A stretch of DNA of 64,000 nucleotides from Chrysophaeum taylorii (Eukaryota > Sar > Pelagophyceae > Pelagomonadales > Pelagomonadaceae): positions 124,001-188,000 of the forward strand of contig JAQMWT010000318.1 in NCBI GenBank assembly GCA_029834535.1, given 5' to 3'. The notes under the pieces were generated by a model. It searched no databases, was not told where the DNA came from, and was given only the letters and a program-made list of their open reading frames with translations. Position numbers and translations under genes: made by a program. Positions 32,332 to 43,383 of the stretch are shown here, in pieces; the first letter of the stretch is position 1, and every line of letters begins with the position of its first letter.

Positions 32332-33021
32332 AGGCAGTACTGGCCACCAGCACGCGCCGGCAAGTCTGGTCGGAACCTGAATTCGGCGCTCGGACCGCGC
32401 CTGAAATGTGGCGAATACACCGACAACCCGATTGGCGTCTACCGGCGCCACTACTTTCTGAGCAAGGAGTGGCGTTGTGCCTATGTCGTCTTGCGGGAGG
32501 GAGAGACGCTACCTTGGCCGACCGACCGAACTCCGTTTCCGAAGGCTACGGACGAGACGTATTGGGATAGGCAAAAACATGCCCGCAGCCTTTTGCGTGA
32601 ACCAGCGCTTGCGATTATTCTGCCGGCTCCGACGCCCCCCCCCCCGGCACCCCCGGTCGTGCAGAGCACCGACACCGGCCTCGAAGCCCGTCGCCGACGC
32701 CGTCGTCGGGGAAAAAGCGACGCGTCCAACAACACGGCGCCTCGCCAGAAGAGTCGTACGAGTGGTCAGAAAGATGACGGCGAATACCGCGACGAGATGG
32801 ACGCGGAGTTGAGTTTGGAGGAGCTGCAAAAGCAGCTCCGTGATTATAAGGCTCTGGTGAAATCGCTACGCACGACAGTCAACGGCCCGTATTGCGCGCT
32901 GGACGAGAAAGGTGACAAGACCACCGCCCAGCAAGAAGAATTCCGTTGCGTACAGGCCGAACTTGATGCTGTTCGACTTTCGTACCAAAGCACCGGTGCC
33001 GGAGAAGAAGATGATGATTGA
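32332..33021 (+). CDS. Uncharacterised protein with coiled coil
   Basis: This frame is open from 32332 to the stop at 33021, with the first ATG at 32491. The coding look (YTDNPIGVYRRHYFLSKEW, then RCAYVVLREGETLPWPTD) begins before that ATG. The true start is therefore upstream, perhaps in another exon, or the gene is 5'-truncated. The chain has an aromatic N-terminal part, a proline-rich linker (PAPTPPPPAPPVV), a basic stretch (RRRRRRRRGKSD) that could be a nuclear signal, and a C-terminal heptad-like segment from about MDAELSLEELQKQLRDY. A diverged piece of the 3' end occurs at 25900-26000. I do not recognise the family. Confidence 0.45.
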   Translation, partial: RQYWPPARAGKSGRNLNSALGPRLKCGEYTDNPIGVYRRHYFLSKEWRCAYVVLREGETLPWPTDRTPFPKATDETYWDRQKHARSLLREPALAIILPAPTPPPPAPPVVQSTDTGLEARRRRRRRGKSDASNNTAPRQKSRTSGQKDDGEYRDEMDAELSLEELQKQLRDYKALVKSLRTTVNGPYCALDEKGDKTTAQQEEFRCVQAELDAVRLSYQSTGAGEEDDD

Positions 33022-33332
33022 TGCGGCGGACCTGACTCCCCAACGTCGATTAGAGCTTCTCCGACCACTTATGGCTGCGCGCGAAAAGCTTCTTCCGCGA
33101 GGACGACATCGGCGACGCGACCTCCTCGCCGACTTCGCATCGAGACTCCCTCCCGGCGCACGAGTTGCTTGGGCTTTGATGACAATGTTGCCCGGATGAA
33201 GGAGCCAAAGAAACAGTTTTTTGTACAGTGTTTACGAAATGTTGGGCGGTTTCGTTGTGTACAGAAGTCTCTGAAGGGCAGGATATTTCGTCTGATGTGG
33301 CACCTTTTTGGAGAGAGAGATAGGCCGACATA
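33022..33332. other. Intergenic, nothing recognised
   Basis: 3' flank of the preceding frame up to the left end of the second TTTGATCA-array element. No supported feature. Confidence 0.5.
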
Positions 33333-34380
33333 TTAGGGATCGGTCAAGTTTGATCAAAAAGTTTTTGTCAATTTCTTTGTAATTTGATCGATGTGGTGTA
33401 TATAGACTATTTTTTGAGGGAAATTTTACAAGTTTGATCAGACATCTTTTAGTTTGATCAGTTAAGTTTTGCTCACTCCGAAGTTGCAATATAAGCTTGA
33501 TCAATCGACCGTTCCCAAGTTTGATTAAGGACACTTTAAAATTGGTCCTTCTTACCCAAAGTTTAGTCTCAACGAGTAATGATCACTACTCCTCAAACTT
33601 CCACTGTATTGATCAAACTTTGGCTTTGACAATCAAGCTTAAGGAGGAGACTTTCTTTCTAAGGGGGCGCCTGAGCACTTTTGGAGCGAAAATACTTTAA
33701 GTACGAGAGCTAGGCGCTGCTGCTGCTGCTACACAGATTTTACCTTGGCGTTACACGCGCGGCGGCATGCGCACCCCCCCATGACCGCCCGCCTTAGAAG
33801 GAGATCCTAGGACAGCGCGGCGATACGCAAGTAGAGAGGGCAGCGACGCGCGGCCTCGAGAGCAGATTCCCACGGCTCGGCGTGCTAGGCCTATTCTCGT
33901 ACCTTCCATCGTTCGTAGAAGCCACCTAAACCGCGACTCACCACGGTGGTGTTGCCGTGGTCGTGCGTCATTCTTCAACAACAAGCAGAGACATCGGTGG
34001 ACACGAGACTTATTACATGGTCTGCGCGAGACAGACGGATCACCCCATTCTCAAAATCTGAGAGGGAGAACGTCTTTGATAATAATCGACTCGGGGTCGA
34101 GTTAAAACGCAAAACTCGACGACGACCTCGAGAAGAAACTGCGCGAGCAACGCCCCTGGAGGGAGGGAGGGAGCACCCGATGATTGTAGTCCCACACTTG
34201 CGCGAGACCGTACAGGACCACGTTCAGGAGTTCCTCACCGTCGCGTACCCGATCCGGAGTTCGCTGTCCAGCTTGGACATGGGGCGGCAACGCGAACACG
34301 TGCCGTTGCGCCTGCATAAACACGACCGTAACTGAACACCTCCTTATCCTCCTTCACCTCCTCGAGCATCTCGACGACGA

Positions 34381-36691
34381 GGCTCGACGACATCTGCATC
34401 CGGAGGGGGGGGGGGGTGGGGCGCGAGAACGCGAAAAGAACCCCCCCCCCCACCACGAGAGCTTAGCGCTGGGGAGGTCGGTGTCCCCTCCCCTAGACCT
34501 CTCCTATAGCGCTGGGGGATCGGTGCCCCCCCCTAGTTACGACGGGCGCCGCAGTACCTGAGTTGCTCTACAAGGTAGGCTACAGTTTGGCAGGGAAATT
34601 GGGTTTCGAGGGGGGTCTTTGGCGACGCTGAATGGGTCGCAATGAATGTATGTGGCGGCCTCATGGTAGAAAAAATGCGGCGTCTCCGAGGTCCATGAGG
34701 TAGTCGCGGAGGTTCGGTTCTCCTTGGGAGCTGGGCTCTCATCCTCCTCCTCATCGAGGGCGGGCTCGTCGACGGAGCCTGGCTCGTTATTTATGACCCG
34801 CGTATTTCCAGAAAAATGAACAGCCGACCTGGAATCTTCCATATTTTTCCATTTCTGTGGAATTTTCCGGAAACTGAAAAAAAGATTTTCGGCCACCTGG
34901 CGAACTGAGCCCAAAGTGAGTGCCTATAACGCTCAATAGAGACACGCGGGTGTCCACTGCGGTGTCTGCGACCGCCACCATCGCGGGGAGTGCGGTGGTG
35001 TGAGCACGCAAGGCGTTCAGTGATGGTTTTAGGGAAGTCTTTAACTGCTAATAAGTTGGGGGAGTGCGAACGTGAGCATGCGGGGCGCTCGGTGGCTAGC
35101 TTGAGTGTTTCGTTTAACTTTGATTGCAACGCTAGCAGCGTTTCAGTCGCAACGCCTGAGGCTTTGAGAGCTGCGAACCTCAGTCGTCGTCGAAAAAGGC
35201 TGTCGTCGATGCGGCGGCGCTGGCGAGGAGTCTCGTCGACGTCGGCGCCTACTCTAGGATAATAAGCGGCCGGCGGGAAGAGGCAACAGAGGCAGAGGGG
35301 AGTGTCTTCTTCAGATAGCACCAGCAACCTTAGCCTTAAAAGGCGGAGTTCGACTGTCGTCCACATTGTTTATTTTCGAGTTTAAGCCCCTGCCGACAAG
35401 GGGCGTTGCTGTCCCGCTGAACCTCATAGTTGTAGACCCGGGCCCGCGCCTTGAACTTGACCACCCTCCCGAACCACCATGATGGCTCTCAGAGGTCGTC
35501 GTCGTCGACGTGTCCAAGCAGCAAAGTAGAACGTAGAGCGGGATCTATATTCGTCCTCGCCGAGAAAGGAAGCCGCCTTGTCGATGAACAAGAAGCCTGG
35601 AGGAACTTCAAACTCATCCAAGTAGACCGTACCATCTTGCTCTTTGTCTCTCCCATCATCGTCGTCGTCTTCCAAATCAAGATCTTCGTCGTCCTTGCGG
35701 CCATTGTCGTCATCGCGGCTCTCACCCGGCAGATAGTCCCTCAAGGATGTGATGTTCGCGCGTTGAAACTCTAGACCACAATGGGTCCTCCGCCTTGAGC
35801 GTCAGCTATGTCTTGACGTTCGCCGCGACCGTCAACTTCGACGGGGTCGTCCGTATAAAGGTAACAGGGGCGTCCAGCACCGCCTCTTCTTCACTAAAGA
35901 ACGCCAACACTTTCGGCCCTTTGTCTCTGAAAGGCTGACCCCTGTAAGGTTCACTCAGCGCCTTGCGAACGACACCGCGGGGGGGCTCCCGCCCATTCCA
36001 CTCGAGCGTGTGGCCCATGACACCAACACGAACGTGCACGCCGGCGCTCTCACTAAGCGGTCTCACAGTCGGCGAGCATGGAGGCCTTGTGCACGGTACT
36101 ACACACTGAATATTCACGGGGGGAGGCCCTTGGAAAATTCTAGAAACCTCTGAAAGACTCCATTCCCAGAATTTCTGGAGAATTCCATTCCCGGAAGTTT
36201 CCATTTTCTTTTCCGCGCGAGTCATATGGCTCGTTGGTCTCGCCATGTTCACCAAGGGCGGTTCGTTGTCGTCATCATCGTCCTCTTGAGGACAGGACGC
36301 GTGCAATATCCCGACAAGTTTTACGGCGCGTGTGGCTAAAGCACGGTGATTTTCCCGCAGCCGCGCGCCCTCTGGTCCGATTCTTATAACTCCTCCTATG
36401 CCCGCGAAGAGCGCGAGGCTGGCAGAGGCGCTCGTCGCCGGCACCCAGTCCGTGGAAGTCCGTAGTTCTATAGCTCCGCTGACCACCTGGGCGCTCGGTA
36501 AGCATTCAAGGCCTCTTCTAGAGTGGAGCGAGGTGGTCAGGTCAGAAACCCCCCTTGCACGAAACTTTCGTCGTTCTGGGAGGTCGCAGACTCCCCCCCG
36601 GGCACATAACTTTAGCAGCGCTGGGGGTGCCCCCACCGCCCAGCAAAACGCTGTTCTCGCGCCCCCCCTCGGATGCGGCTGTCGCCAAGCC
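34381..36691. mobile_element. TIR DNA transposon inserted in the TTTGATCA element
   Basis: Left end GGCTCGACGACATCTGCATC and right end (inverse) GGCTTGGCGACAGCCGCATC form imperfect inverted repeats, continued by a G-run and GCGCGAGAAC. The uninterrupted sequence is seen at about 4640 (TTTCGACAACCCCGCC), which fits a target duplication of about 3 bases (CGA/CAA). Another copy of its left end starts at 40298 with GGCTTGGCGACAG. Without the nested insertion the element is about 870 bases and has no recognisable transposase, so it is non-autonomous. The superfamily is not decided. A short TSD with GG-starting ends would suit PIF/Harbinger. Confidence 0.65.
34789..36226. mobile_element. Mutator-like nested insertion with 9-bp target duplication
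   Basis: TGGCTCGTT occurs directly on both sides (34780-34788 and 36227-36235). The shorter related copy at 40680 has the target once, without the insert. Ends are TATGACCCGCG (left) and, inverted, TATGACTCGCG (right), followed on both sides by GGAAT/TTCC-rich sequence. A 9-bp duplication with long imperfect inverted ends fits a MULE. No transposase is seen. Inside, the minus strand has short coding-like pieces, VLAFFSEEEAVLDAPVTF and an acidic DEDLDLEDDDDDG segment followed by VPPGFLFIDKAASF. These might be captured host gene fragments, as in Pack-MULEs. Confidence 0.65.
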
Positions 36692-37340
36692 CAACCCCGC
36701 CCCGCCCCAAGATCTCCCCGGGAGCTCCTGCCGCACCGTCGAGCACTGTACTACGAGAAAGTCGGCAAATACAATCTGCGGCGCGAAAGGGATGTCATGA
36801 TGTCAACAACCTCGCTCCGGAAGGTCGCTGACACCACCCCTGTAATTCTAACCCGTCAATCAAAACGAGACTCAAATATGACAAGTTTGATGTGATTGTT
36901 TGAAATTCGATCACACCAAATTGAATTTGATCACGAAAGAGCTACAAGTTTTCGTCACTAATATGAAAGTTTGATTTCTTAAATTGAAGTTTGATCACAA
37001 GGTTGCAAGTTTGATCACAAAGTTTGATCAACAATTTTACAAGTTTGGCCACAAAGCCTCCAAGTTTGACCATACACGTGCATCAACATGCGAACACTCG
37101 CAGAACAACATCCACAAACAAGGCCTACGCAAGACAGCGCTGATGCCGCGCCGTATTCGTCGCCCAAGAGGATTCGGATGCGCCCGATCTTCGTCGGCAC
37201 AAAGGCTCGGAGAAGGTGTGCCCTCTTAGCACGCATAACGATATTGTATGCTTGCACATCACAACGAGGAGCACGCACATAAAAAAGCTGCTGCAGCCTT
37301 GTAGTATCTTGCAATTGAACGATACAGCGCTGTTGCGCTG

Positions 37341-37688
37341 TTGTTGTTAACCATGTTGTTGTACGCGCCGTCTAAAAACTTGCCGCCCGTGTCGACCGAA
37401 CATCAGATGCTGCTGCAAGTCGGCCTCGCGAATACACATGCTGAACTTGCCATTTTTGGGTTAGATCGAGTAAAGTGGGGCCTCGTATTATTTGCGCGCT
37501 CTGAGCTGCGACGGCGTACTCGGCGATCTCTCGTAGTCGTTTACCACCTTCGTCAGGACACGCGACTTCTTGTTTTCTTTCTCGGCGTCGTCGTCAACCG
37601 ACGACGGCGTGTTACCACCACGCGACCTGAGCGACGACGAAACCCGCATCGATACCGTCCTCCTTATCGTTCGTCGTTTCGAAGTTGA
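37341..37688 (+). CDS. Small ORF conserved between the two TTTGATCA elements
   Basis: A 115-codon frame whose first part (MLLYAPSKNLPPVSTEHQ, then QVGLANTHAEL) is also readable in copy 1 near 5541-5640, where it is soon interrupted. It is followed by a basic segment. There is no known domain. Sharing between copies shows common descent, not coding function. Confidence 0.25.
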   Translation: MLLTMLLYAPSKNLPPVSTEHQMLLQVGLANTHAELAIFGLDRVKWGLVLFARSELRRRTRRSLVVVYHLRQDTRLLVFFLGVVVNRRRRVTTTRPERRRNPHRYRPPYRSSFRS

Positions 37689-38077
37689 AGGACGCTCCGG
37701 AGTCAGTCACAGCGCGACGACATGCAGAACCGCCGGAAGCTTGATTACGGCGGGCCTTGTTTTGTCAGCGAACTCTATGTTTGGTCTCTAAACGTGCAAG
37801 TTTGGTCGATCCACAGATCTGACTTGTTGAGGGTTCACGGTGATCAAACTTATAAGGTGGTTGCAAACTTGACATTTCCCTTACAATGATTGTAAGCTTG
37901 TCTGGTTCTCTTCTGATCTTGGATAGTTCCACCTTGCTCCAGAACCAGAGTCCATTGCTTATCTGGCAGGTGCTTTGTAATCTCGCTACCAGTGTGAAAG
38001 CTTCTCAGGGCGCATGCCCCTGGGAGGTGAGGAGCTCTATTCCTGCAATAGTAGCACGCGGTGAGGCGGAATGGTCT

Positions 38078-38107
38078 AACTAACTTCAGACCTCTCCCGA
38101 GGCTCGA
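38078..38107 (-). mobile_element. Very short LINE 3'-end insertion
   Basis: TCTAACTAACTTCAGACCTC plus TCCCGAG is identical in kind to the 3' ends of the mini-LINEs (inverse of GAGAGGTCTGAAGTTAGTTA). Only about 30 bases of the element were copied, as in extreme 5' truncation. Confidence 0.6.
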
Positions 38108-38164
38108 GTCGTTAATGGTAGTAAGAGAATAAGAAAATAAGGGTTAGGGTCACTAGTTCAGGGT

Positions 38165-38262
38165 TAGGAGTAAACTCAAAGGTTAGCGAACGTGCGCAGA
38201 TCAAAGCAGCTTAGATTGGCGGCGGTGAGAGCGTCGAGCTGAAATGGGAGTGGGAGTGTGTA
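38165..38262 (+). mobile_element. Helitron-like unit spacer fragment
   Basis: GAGTAAACTCAAAGGTTAGC to GATCAAAGCAGCTTAGATTG plus GCGGCGGTGAGAGC matches the conserved spacer inside the motif arrays of units H3, H4 and H7 (for example 21935-22010). Confidence 0.65.
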
Positions 38263-38350
38263 AGGGGTGAAGGGACGTAAGGTGTAAGGGCGGTAAGGCG
38301 TTAGCCTAACTTTAGGGTTAGGAGCACTGAACACCCCCTCGAGTGAAGCT

Positions 38351-40297
38351 ATGTTGTACAAAGCATGTGCACGTAGCTCACTCGCAGATATGTCCCAGTG
38401 TTTTTCGTTCGCTGGCCATGTAGTGATGGGGGGCTTCAGAGTCATACAGGTCGGTAAGGAGCAGGTTCGGTGGGGTCTCCAGGAACGGAGGCAAGTCAGC
38501 GCACGAAGGAACGAGGTAAGAACCCTCGTCTTTATGTGTGATGATGTCTTTTTGTTCATTGTAGTCCACGTTTACCAGGAATCGTGCGAGTCGTGGGAAA
38601 TCCACGGTGAACAGGAGCTTCGAGAAGAAGAAGTCTGCCACATTGGTCTTAGTGGGACACCAGAAACAGCGTATGCGACGTGGGTGACCATTATAGACCC
38701 TGGTAATCGCGAATGCGGAAAACGCGAATGTCGACTTTCTCGGTCTGAGGCGTGGTTTTGGGATGATTGGCTGTTGATACAGCTCCCTCGTTGTCAATCA
38801 GCAGCGGTATAGCGGGGACCTCGTGACAGGTAGGAAATCCAAACATGAAGAGGACTGATTCCATGAGTGTACGGAACCATACTGCTTCATCAGCGGTGGT
38901 CGCTGCGGCAATGATCTCTGCGTGTAGTGTTGACTTGGCTGTGATGGTTTGTCTCTTGGATGACCATGACACGAGACATCCGAACACGTATACGCAGTAA
39001 CCAGTCGTCGATCGCAGGCGAGAGTCTTGAGGGTCTATCGAAATCGGCGTCGCTTAAGGCGAGGATGGGGCAGCACGAGGTGCTCTTTATTTTGGGATAC
39101 TTGGCGGACAGCAGCTTGACGATGTCGGATGACAAAGGTAAGCCGTCTGCTTTGTAGACCAAGCCATATGGTCTGGATTTGTGTGTAGATACCTGAGCGT
39201 AACTTCTAACAAAGCTACGTGTAGGCGTTCGGGCGAGTGCATCCCTTTGCAATCACACGGTTTATAAGATGGTGGTTATGTCCGGTGCTCTGACCGTGAT
39301 GCTTGCTCAGGTAGATGAGAGAACCCACACACTGTTTGAAATGAATCCCGAATTTTTTGCTTGCAGTTTGGGTCTGCGGTGGTACGTGGTTCTTCTTAGA
39401 CAGGTCCTTAAAATCGGCGTCGCGCGGGATGCGATTACGCGAGAGTTGCCCCAAATTGAGTTTTTGGAAAGGAATTCTTTGACTTTGTGTCCTGCACTCA
39501 TTCTGAACACCCCCTTGACCGGATCATAGGTACACTTGAGACCTAGAAACGATTTCACGGTCCCTGCCCACTTAACGCCGTCTCCTCCGAATGTTTTTTT
39601 GAAGAGCGCGTCTTTGACCTTTTTGGATGAGCGCTGTGTCTGTACCTGTCATGAGCAGGTCATTGACAAAGGCAGTGGTTGCATACCACTGGTCAGTACT
39701 AGGGTCGTGTTTCGTGAACAGTGTTGCGTCATTCCTGCTGCTGCAGGTGAAGCCAAGGTCGGTCATGAACTTGTTCAGATGTTTTGAGAAAAGGGCGGGC
39801 GACGACTGGAGTCCATAGAGCGCTTTGATCAGTCGGAAGGCGATCTTGCCTTTTGGATTAATCTGCCGAAATTTCTTAGTGATCTCTGGCTTTACTTGTA
39901 TGCCCTTTTGCAGGTCCACCCAGATAGGCCTGTCGATGAGGCTTTGAATGAACGCCTGTGGGAGATCACAGTGATGCACAGGTAGCCGATGGTGCGTGGC
40001 GACTGCGATCACTGTGCGACCAGTGGCTAGCATTGTCGTGGGTGAGTAGACGCTGTAGAAGTCGAGTCCTACTCGGGCCAGGAAGCCTCTTATTTACCAC
40101 ACATCTGGCCTTGTACTTCAGGTAAGCACCGTTTTCAGTTTTGACCTTGAGAACAAGACGTGTAGGGAGAGCGGATCTGCCTTCGGGGACGAGAGATAGG
40201 CGGATGACGCCTTTGTCTGTAATGCCATCGAATTCTTTGATGATACCTTCCAGGTGCTTGCGCTTCTCGTCATTGGACATTCCCTTTAGCTCTAATA
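38351..40297 (-). mobile_element. Ty1/Copia fossil C4 (second lineage), pol part
   Basis: Fossil retrotransposon pol on the minus strand. It shows reverse transcriptase pieces (HHCDLPQAFIQ, IKALYGLQSSPALF, FVNDLLMTG), a connection segment (MKSFLGLKCTYD) and RNase H (VSWSSKRQTITAKSTLHAE, PLLIDNEGAV). The wording differs from fossils C1 and C2, so it belongs to a separate Copia lineage. LTRs, gag and integrase are not seen. It is broken, with several breaks, and truncated on its 5' side by the TIR-element fragment at 40298. Confidence 0.8.
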
Positions 40298-40760
40298 GGC
40301 TTGGCGACAGCCGCATCCGGGGGCGCGACAACACGAAAAGAACGCCCCCCCAGCACGAAAGCTTAGCGCTGGGGGGTCGGTATCCCCTGGCAATGCCCTA
40401 GGCCTCCCCTATAGCGCGGAGGGACCGCCCACCCCCCCCCCTAGTAGGACGACGGGCACCGCAGCACCTGAGGGGCTCTCCAATGTAGGCTACAGTTTGG
40501 CAGGGAAATTGGGTTTCGAGGGGGGTCTTTGGCGACGCTGAATGGGTCGTAAGGAATGTGGCGGCCTCGTGGTAGAATGTAGCGTCTCCAAGGTCCATGA
40601 GGTAGTCGCGGAGGTTCGGTTCTCCTCTGGAGCTGGGCTCTCATCATGCTCCTGATCGAGGGCGGGCTCGTCGACGGAGTCTGGCTCGTCGACCTCGCCA
40701 TGTTCGCGGGGGGCGGTTCGTTGTCGTCATCATCGTCGTCTCGAGGACAGGGCACCTTCG
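40298..40760. mobile_element. Left-end copy of the TIR DNA transposon
   Basis: Starts GGCTTGGCGACAGCCGCATC and follows 34381-34788 closely. It then passes without a gap into sequence matching 36236-36297 (GCCATGTTC, GGCGGTTCGTTGTCGTCATC), so it lacks the 1.44 kb nested insertion. It stops near 40760 without the right inverted repeat. Confidence 0.65.
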
Positions 40761-42790
40761 ACGAGAGCTTTGCTTTGCGTAAGACTTCCCTGTCATCCCA
40801 ACCCCTTCCTCCTCCCCTTGTGGATTCTCGTTTCCCCGATTTCTTCTACTATGACCCTCGTCTGTCTTCCGCTGTTGCTCCCTTGTCCCCTGTTTTTGAT
40901 GCTCAGGAGCCGGCCTTATCGGGACTGATCACCCCAGAGACAATACCGGAACCTGAACCCAATACCATCAGCGAAAAGCGCAAAACAACGTCGAGCAAAC
41001 ATAACAGAGCCGACCGCGCAAAGTCGACAAAAGCGAACGTTACTCTGAAACAACTACAACTGTCACTGGAACCATCAATCGTTGCGTTTTGCCACAACGC
41101 ACTGTCGATTCTGTGTCATCTCGTGTCGATTCTGTGTCCTCTTGTCATTCATTCCCTGTATGTTAATTATGCTAGCTTTCGTTTGTTAATTCATCATGTC
41201 TTCCTTCTCCTCTGTCTCGCCCACACCCTTGTTGATCCCCAATATGTCGAAGCCCATCGTGTCCTCTATGCAGCAACCGAAGAAACGTCCCAATACACAT
41301 AAATCGACGATGGCGCCATTTGTTCCATTCATCTACGTGAAGCTCTGGCGCATACAAATCCCGAGCGTCCTGAATGGTTACATGCCATAGCCAAAGAGTA
41401 TCACGCCCTCGGTCAGCTTGGTTGCTGGGATGTTCTTCGCGTGAATTCCACGTTTTCTGGCAACATCTGCACTTTGAAGTGGGTCCTCCGAAAGAAATAC
41501 GAATCTGGTCGGTTCAAATCCTACAAAGCGCGTCTGGTTGTCAGAGGTTATACTCAGATTCACGGCAGGTTGATTATCACGACACTTACTCTCCGGTCGC
41601 CAATATTGTCACTATACGCTTCTTTCTCAGCTTCGTTGCCGTTCATGACTGGGATTTGCATAAGTTGGATGTCAGCTCTGCTTTCATACAAGCACCGATT
41701 GCAGAAGATGCCTATGTCTGGCCACCCGAAGGCTTTGCTCCAAGCCAACCCAAAGATGGCTCCAAAATCATTCACAAACTACGCCGCATTTACAAACTAC
41801 GCCGCTCTTGGTACGGCTGCAAACAAGCTTGTCGAAACTGGTGGTGGCTTTATTTGGAACGCTTCCTTGTCAATGATAGTGGTTTCGTCCGCGGATCTAA
41901 TGACACTTGCAGCTACAAACTCATGCTTTAGTCTACTGTCGTCCTGCGCCTTGTTCTCGTTGTTGATGACATTCTTGTGGCTCACCCCCGTCATTGCATT
42001 GGCCATTACCAAGCTTTCATGCTGCGTTTCAAAGCTATCAACGAACTTGATCTCCAAACTTAGGTTGGTATTTGCATCACGCGTGATCGCGCACGTCGCA
42101 CGATCGCTATCGACCAATCCCACGCTATCCGTGAAGAAATTCTCACGGAACATCGCTTCATCAACAGTAAACCCGAATCGACTCCCGCTCCAAAAGGTCT
42201 TCGTCTCTCTGCGGCTGACTGTCCTGCAGACGGTTTCGCCGATCAACGTTATATGGCTCGCACCCTTTTTCCTCGTATTGTTGGTTGCGTCTTGTTTATT
42301 ATTTCTGTTATGACACGCCCCGAGATCACTTGGAATGTTAATCAGTGGGCACGTTTTACGGACAATCCCGGTAAGCCACACTGGCACGCCTTGCCTTGAG
42401 TCACGCGCTCCGCTACCTCAATGGTACTCAAGATCTTGCCCTCGTTCTTGGTCGCGATTCTAACCTTCGTCTTTTTTGTGATTATTCCGACTCCAGCTGG
42501 GGCGACAACCCTGATGATCGTCATTCTACATCTGGCTACTGTTTTCTGCTTGGTAACTCCATGATTTGCTCACGCTCTCCGTATTTGCTGGCACGTTCAT
42601 CTTTCGAAGCCGAGTTGCTCGCTCTTTACGCAGCCACTGCTGAACTTTCCTGGCTTCTCAAACTTTTTGACGACTTTGATCTCCCTCGTCACACTGTTCC
42701 TATGTATGTCGATAACCGCACCACCGTGACCCAAGTCCGGCTTCAATGCATGACCACAGTTGTCTTTAAAAAGGTCGACTGCTAAGAGGG
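40761..42790 (+). mobile_element. Ty1/Copia fossil C2, pol part
   Basis: Fossil pol related to C1. Reverse transcriptase pieces are near 41470-41930 (LKWVLRKKYESGRFKSY, HKLDVSSAFIQAP, YGCKQACRNWWW) and RNase H near 42450-42740 (DDRHSTSGYCFLLGNS, AELSWLLKLFDDF, VDNRTTVTQV). It ends in GTCGACTGCTAAGAGGGG, the purine-rich tract that precedes an LTR-type block. It is broken, with a handful of breaks. Gag and integrase are missing on the left. Confidence 0.8.
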
Positions 42791-43320
42791 GTGTGTGTGT
42801 GTGGTGCATGAAGGATGAGGGTGGTTTCCACAGTTGTCACACGAGCGAAAGCGGGAGGAAGGGAGAAAGGGTAAGGATTGGGACTCGGAGAGAAAACCCT
42901 AGTAATAACACGTTGTATGGACGGAGGCCTTTGTTTGTTTAAAATGCCGGCCCTGCATCATTAGAGATAGAAAATTCCATTAAGGGTTAGGACCCCCCCA
43001 CTTGACCTCACACTCACAAAAAAACTCCCCAAAATCGCTGTGTCGAACACCGTGCTGCTGCTCTTTGTGTCGTCGTTAGAGGACAGGACGAAAGGCAGCA
43101 CTACCCCACTGCCACCATTCTTCTCTACCAGAGGCACAGTGATTTTTAATATTCCCTAGGTTTGGACCCAGTCCGGTACTGGTAGAGACACGTCCTCCGA
43201 AAGACATCTCGATCTCGATCGACGTCTCGCACACAAAGACTCAGGATTTCCAGAAAAGAGCAATCTCCTGAAGTTCCTGAAAGTTTTGAGACCGTAGTCA
43301 AGTTTCATCGCTTGCTACTG
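42791..43320 (+). mobile_element. LTR block between fossil C2 and the gag-like stretch
   Basis: It begins with a TGTGTG run after the purine-rich tract. It contains the GAGATAGAAAATT and GTCGTTAGAGGACAGGAC blocks also seen at 6945-7100 and, more weakly, at 3105-3250. The order pol - LTR - gag-like suggests two elements in tandem sharing one LTR. An exact right boundary is not determined. Confidence 0.5.
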
Positions 43321-43383
43321 GTGAACAAGTGTGAACAAAGTGTGAAAGGCAAATAACAACGCGCAAAACGCAACCCGAAAACG

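Larger units (their letters stand above)
33333..37885. mobile_element. TTTGATCA-array element, copy 2 (with nested insertions)
   Basis: Second copy of the element at 3568-6090, same orientation. It begins GGTCAAGTTTGATCAAAAAG and ends CAAACTTGAC near 37880, so GTCAAGTTTG is at both ends in inverted form. Motif clusters lie at about 33345-33640, 36875-37070 and 37795-37870. Homology to copy 1 is continuous except for a 2.3 kb DNA transposon (34381-36691). Because copy 1 is empty at that point, the insertion boundary is clear. Confidence 0.65.
37886..38350. other. Debris interval with three short repeat pieces
   Basis: No gene. It holds a tRNA-like 5' fragment (38049-38077), a LINE 3'-end fragment (38078-38107) and a Helitron-array spacer fragment (38165-38262), followed by GTAAGG-rich sequence. 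Confidence 0.6.

Noticed and set aside
35806-36636. 276-codon minus-strand ORF that looks like a real gene
   Set aside because: It crosses the junction of the nested 9-bp-duplication insert at 36226, so the two halves come from different elements and the frame is accidental.
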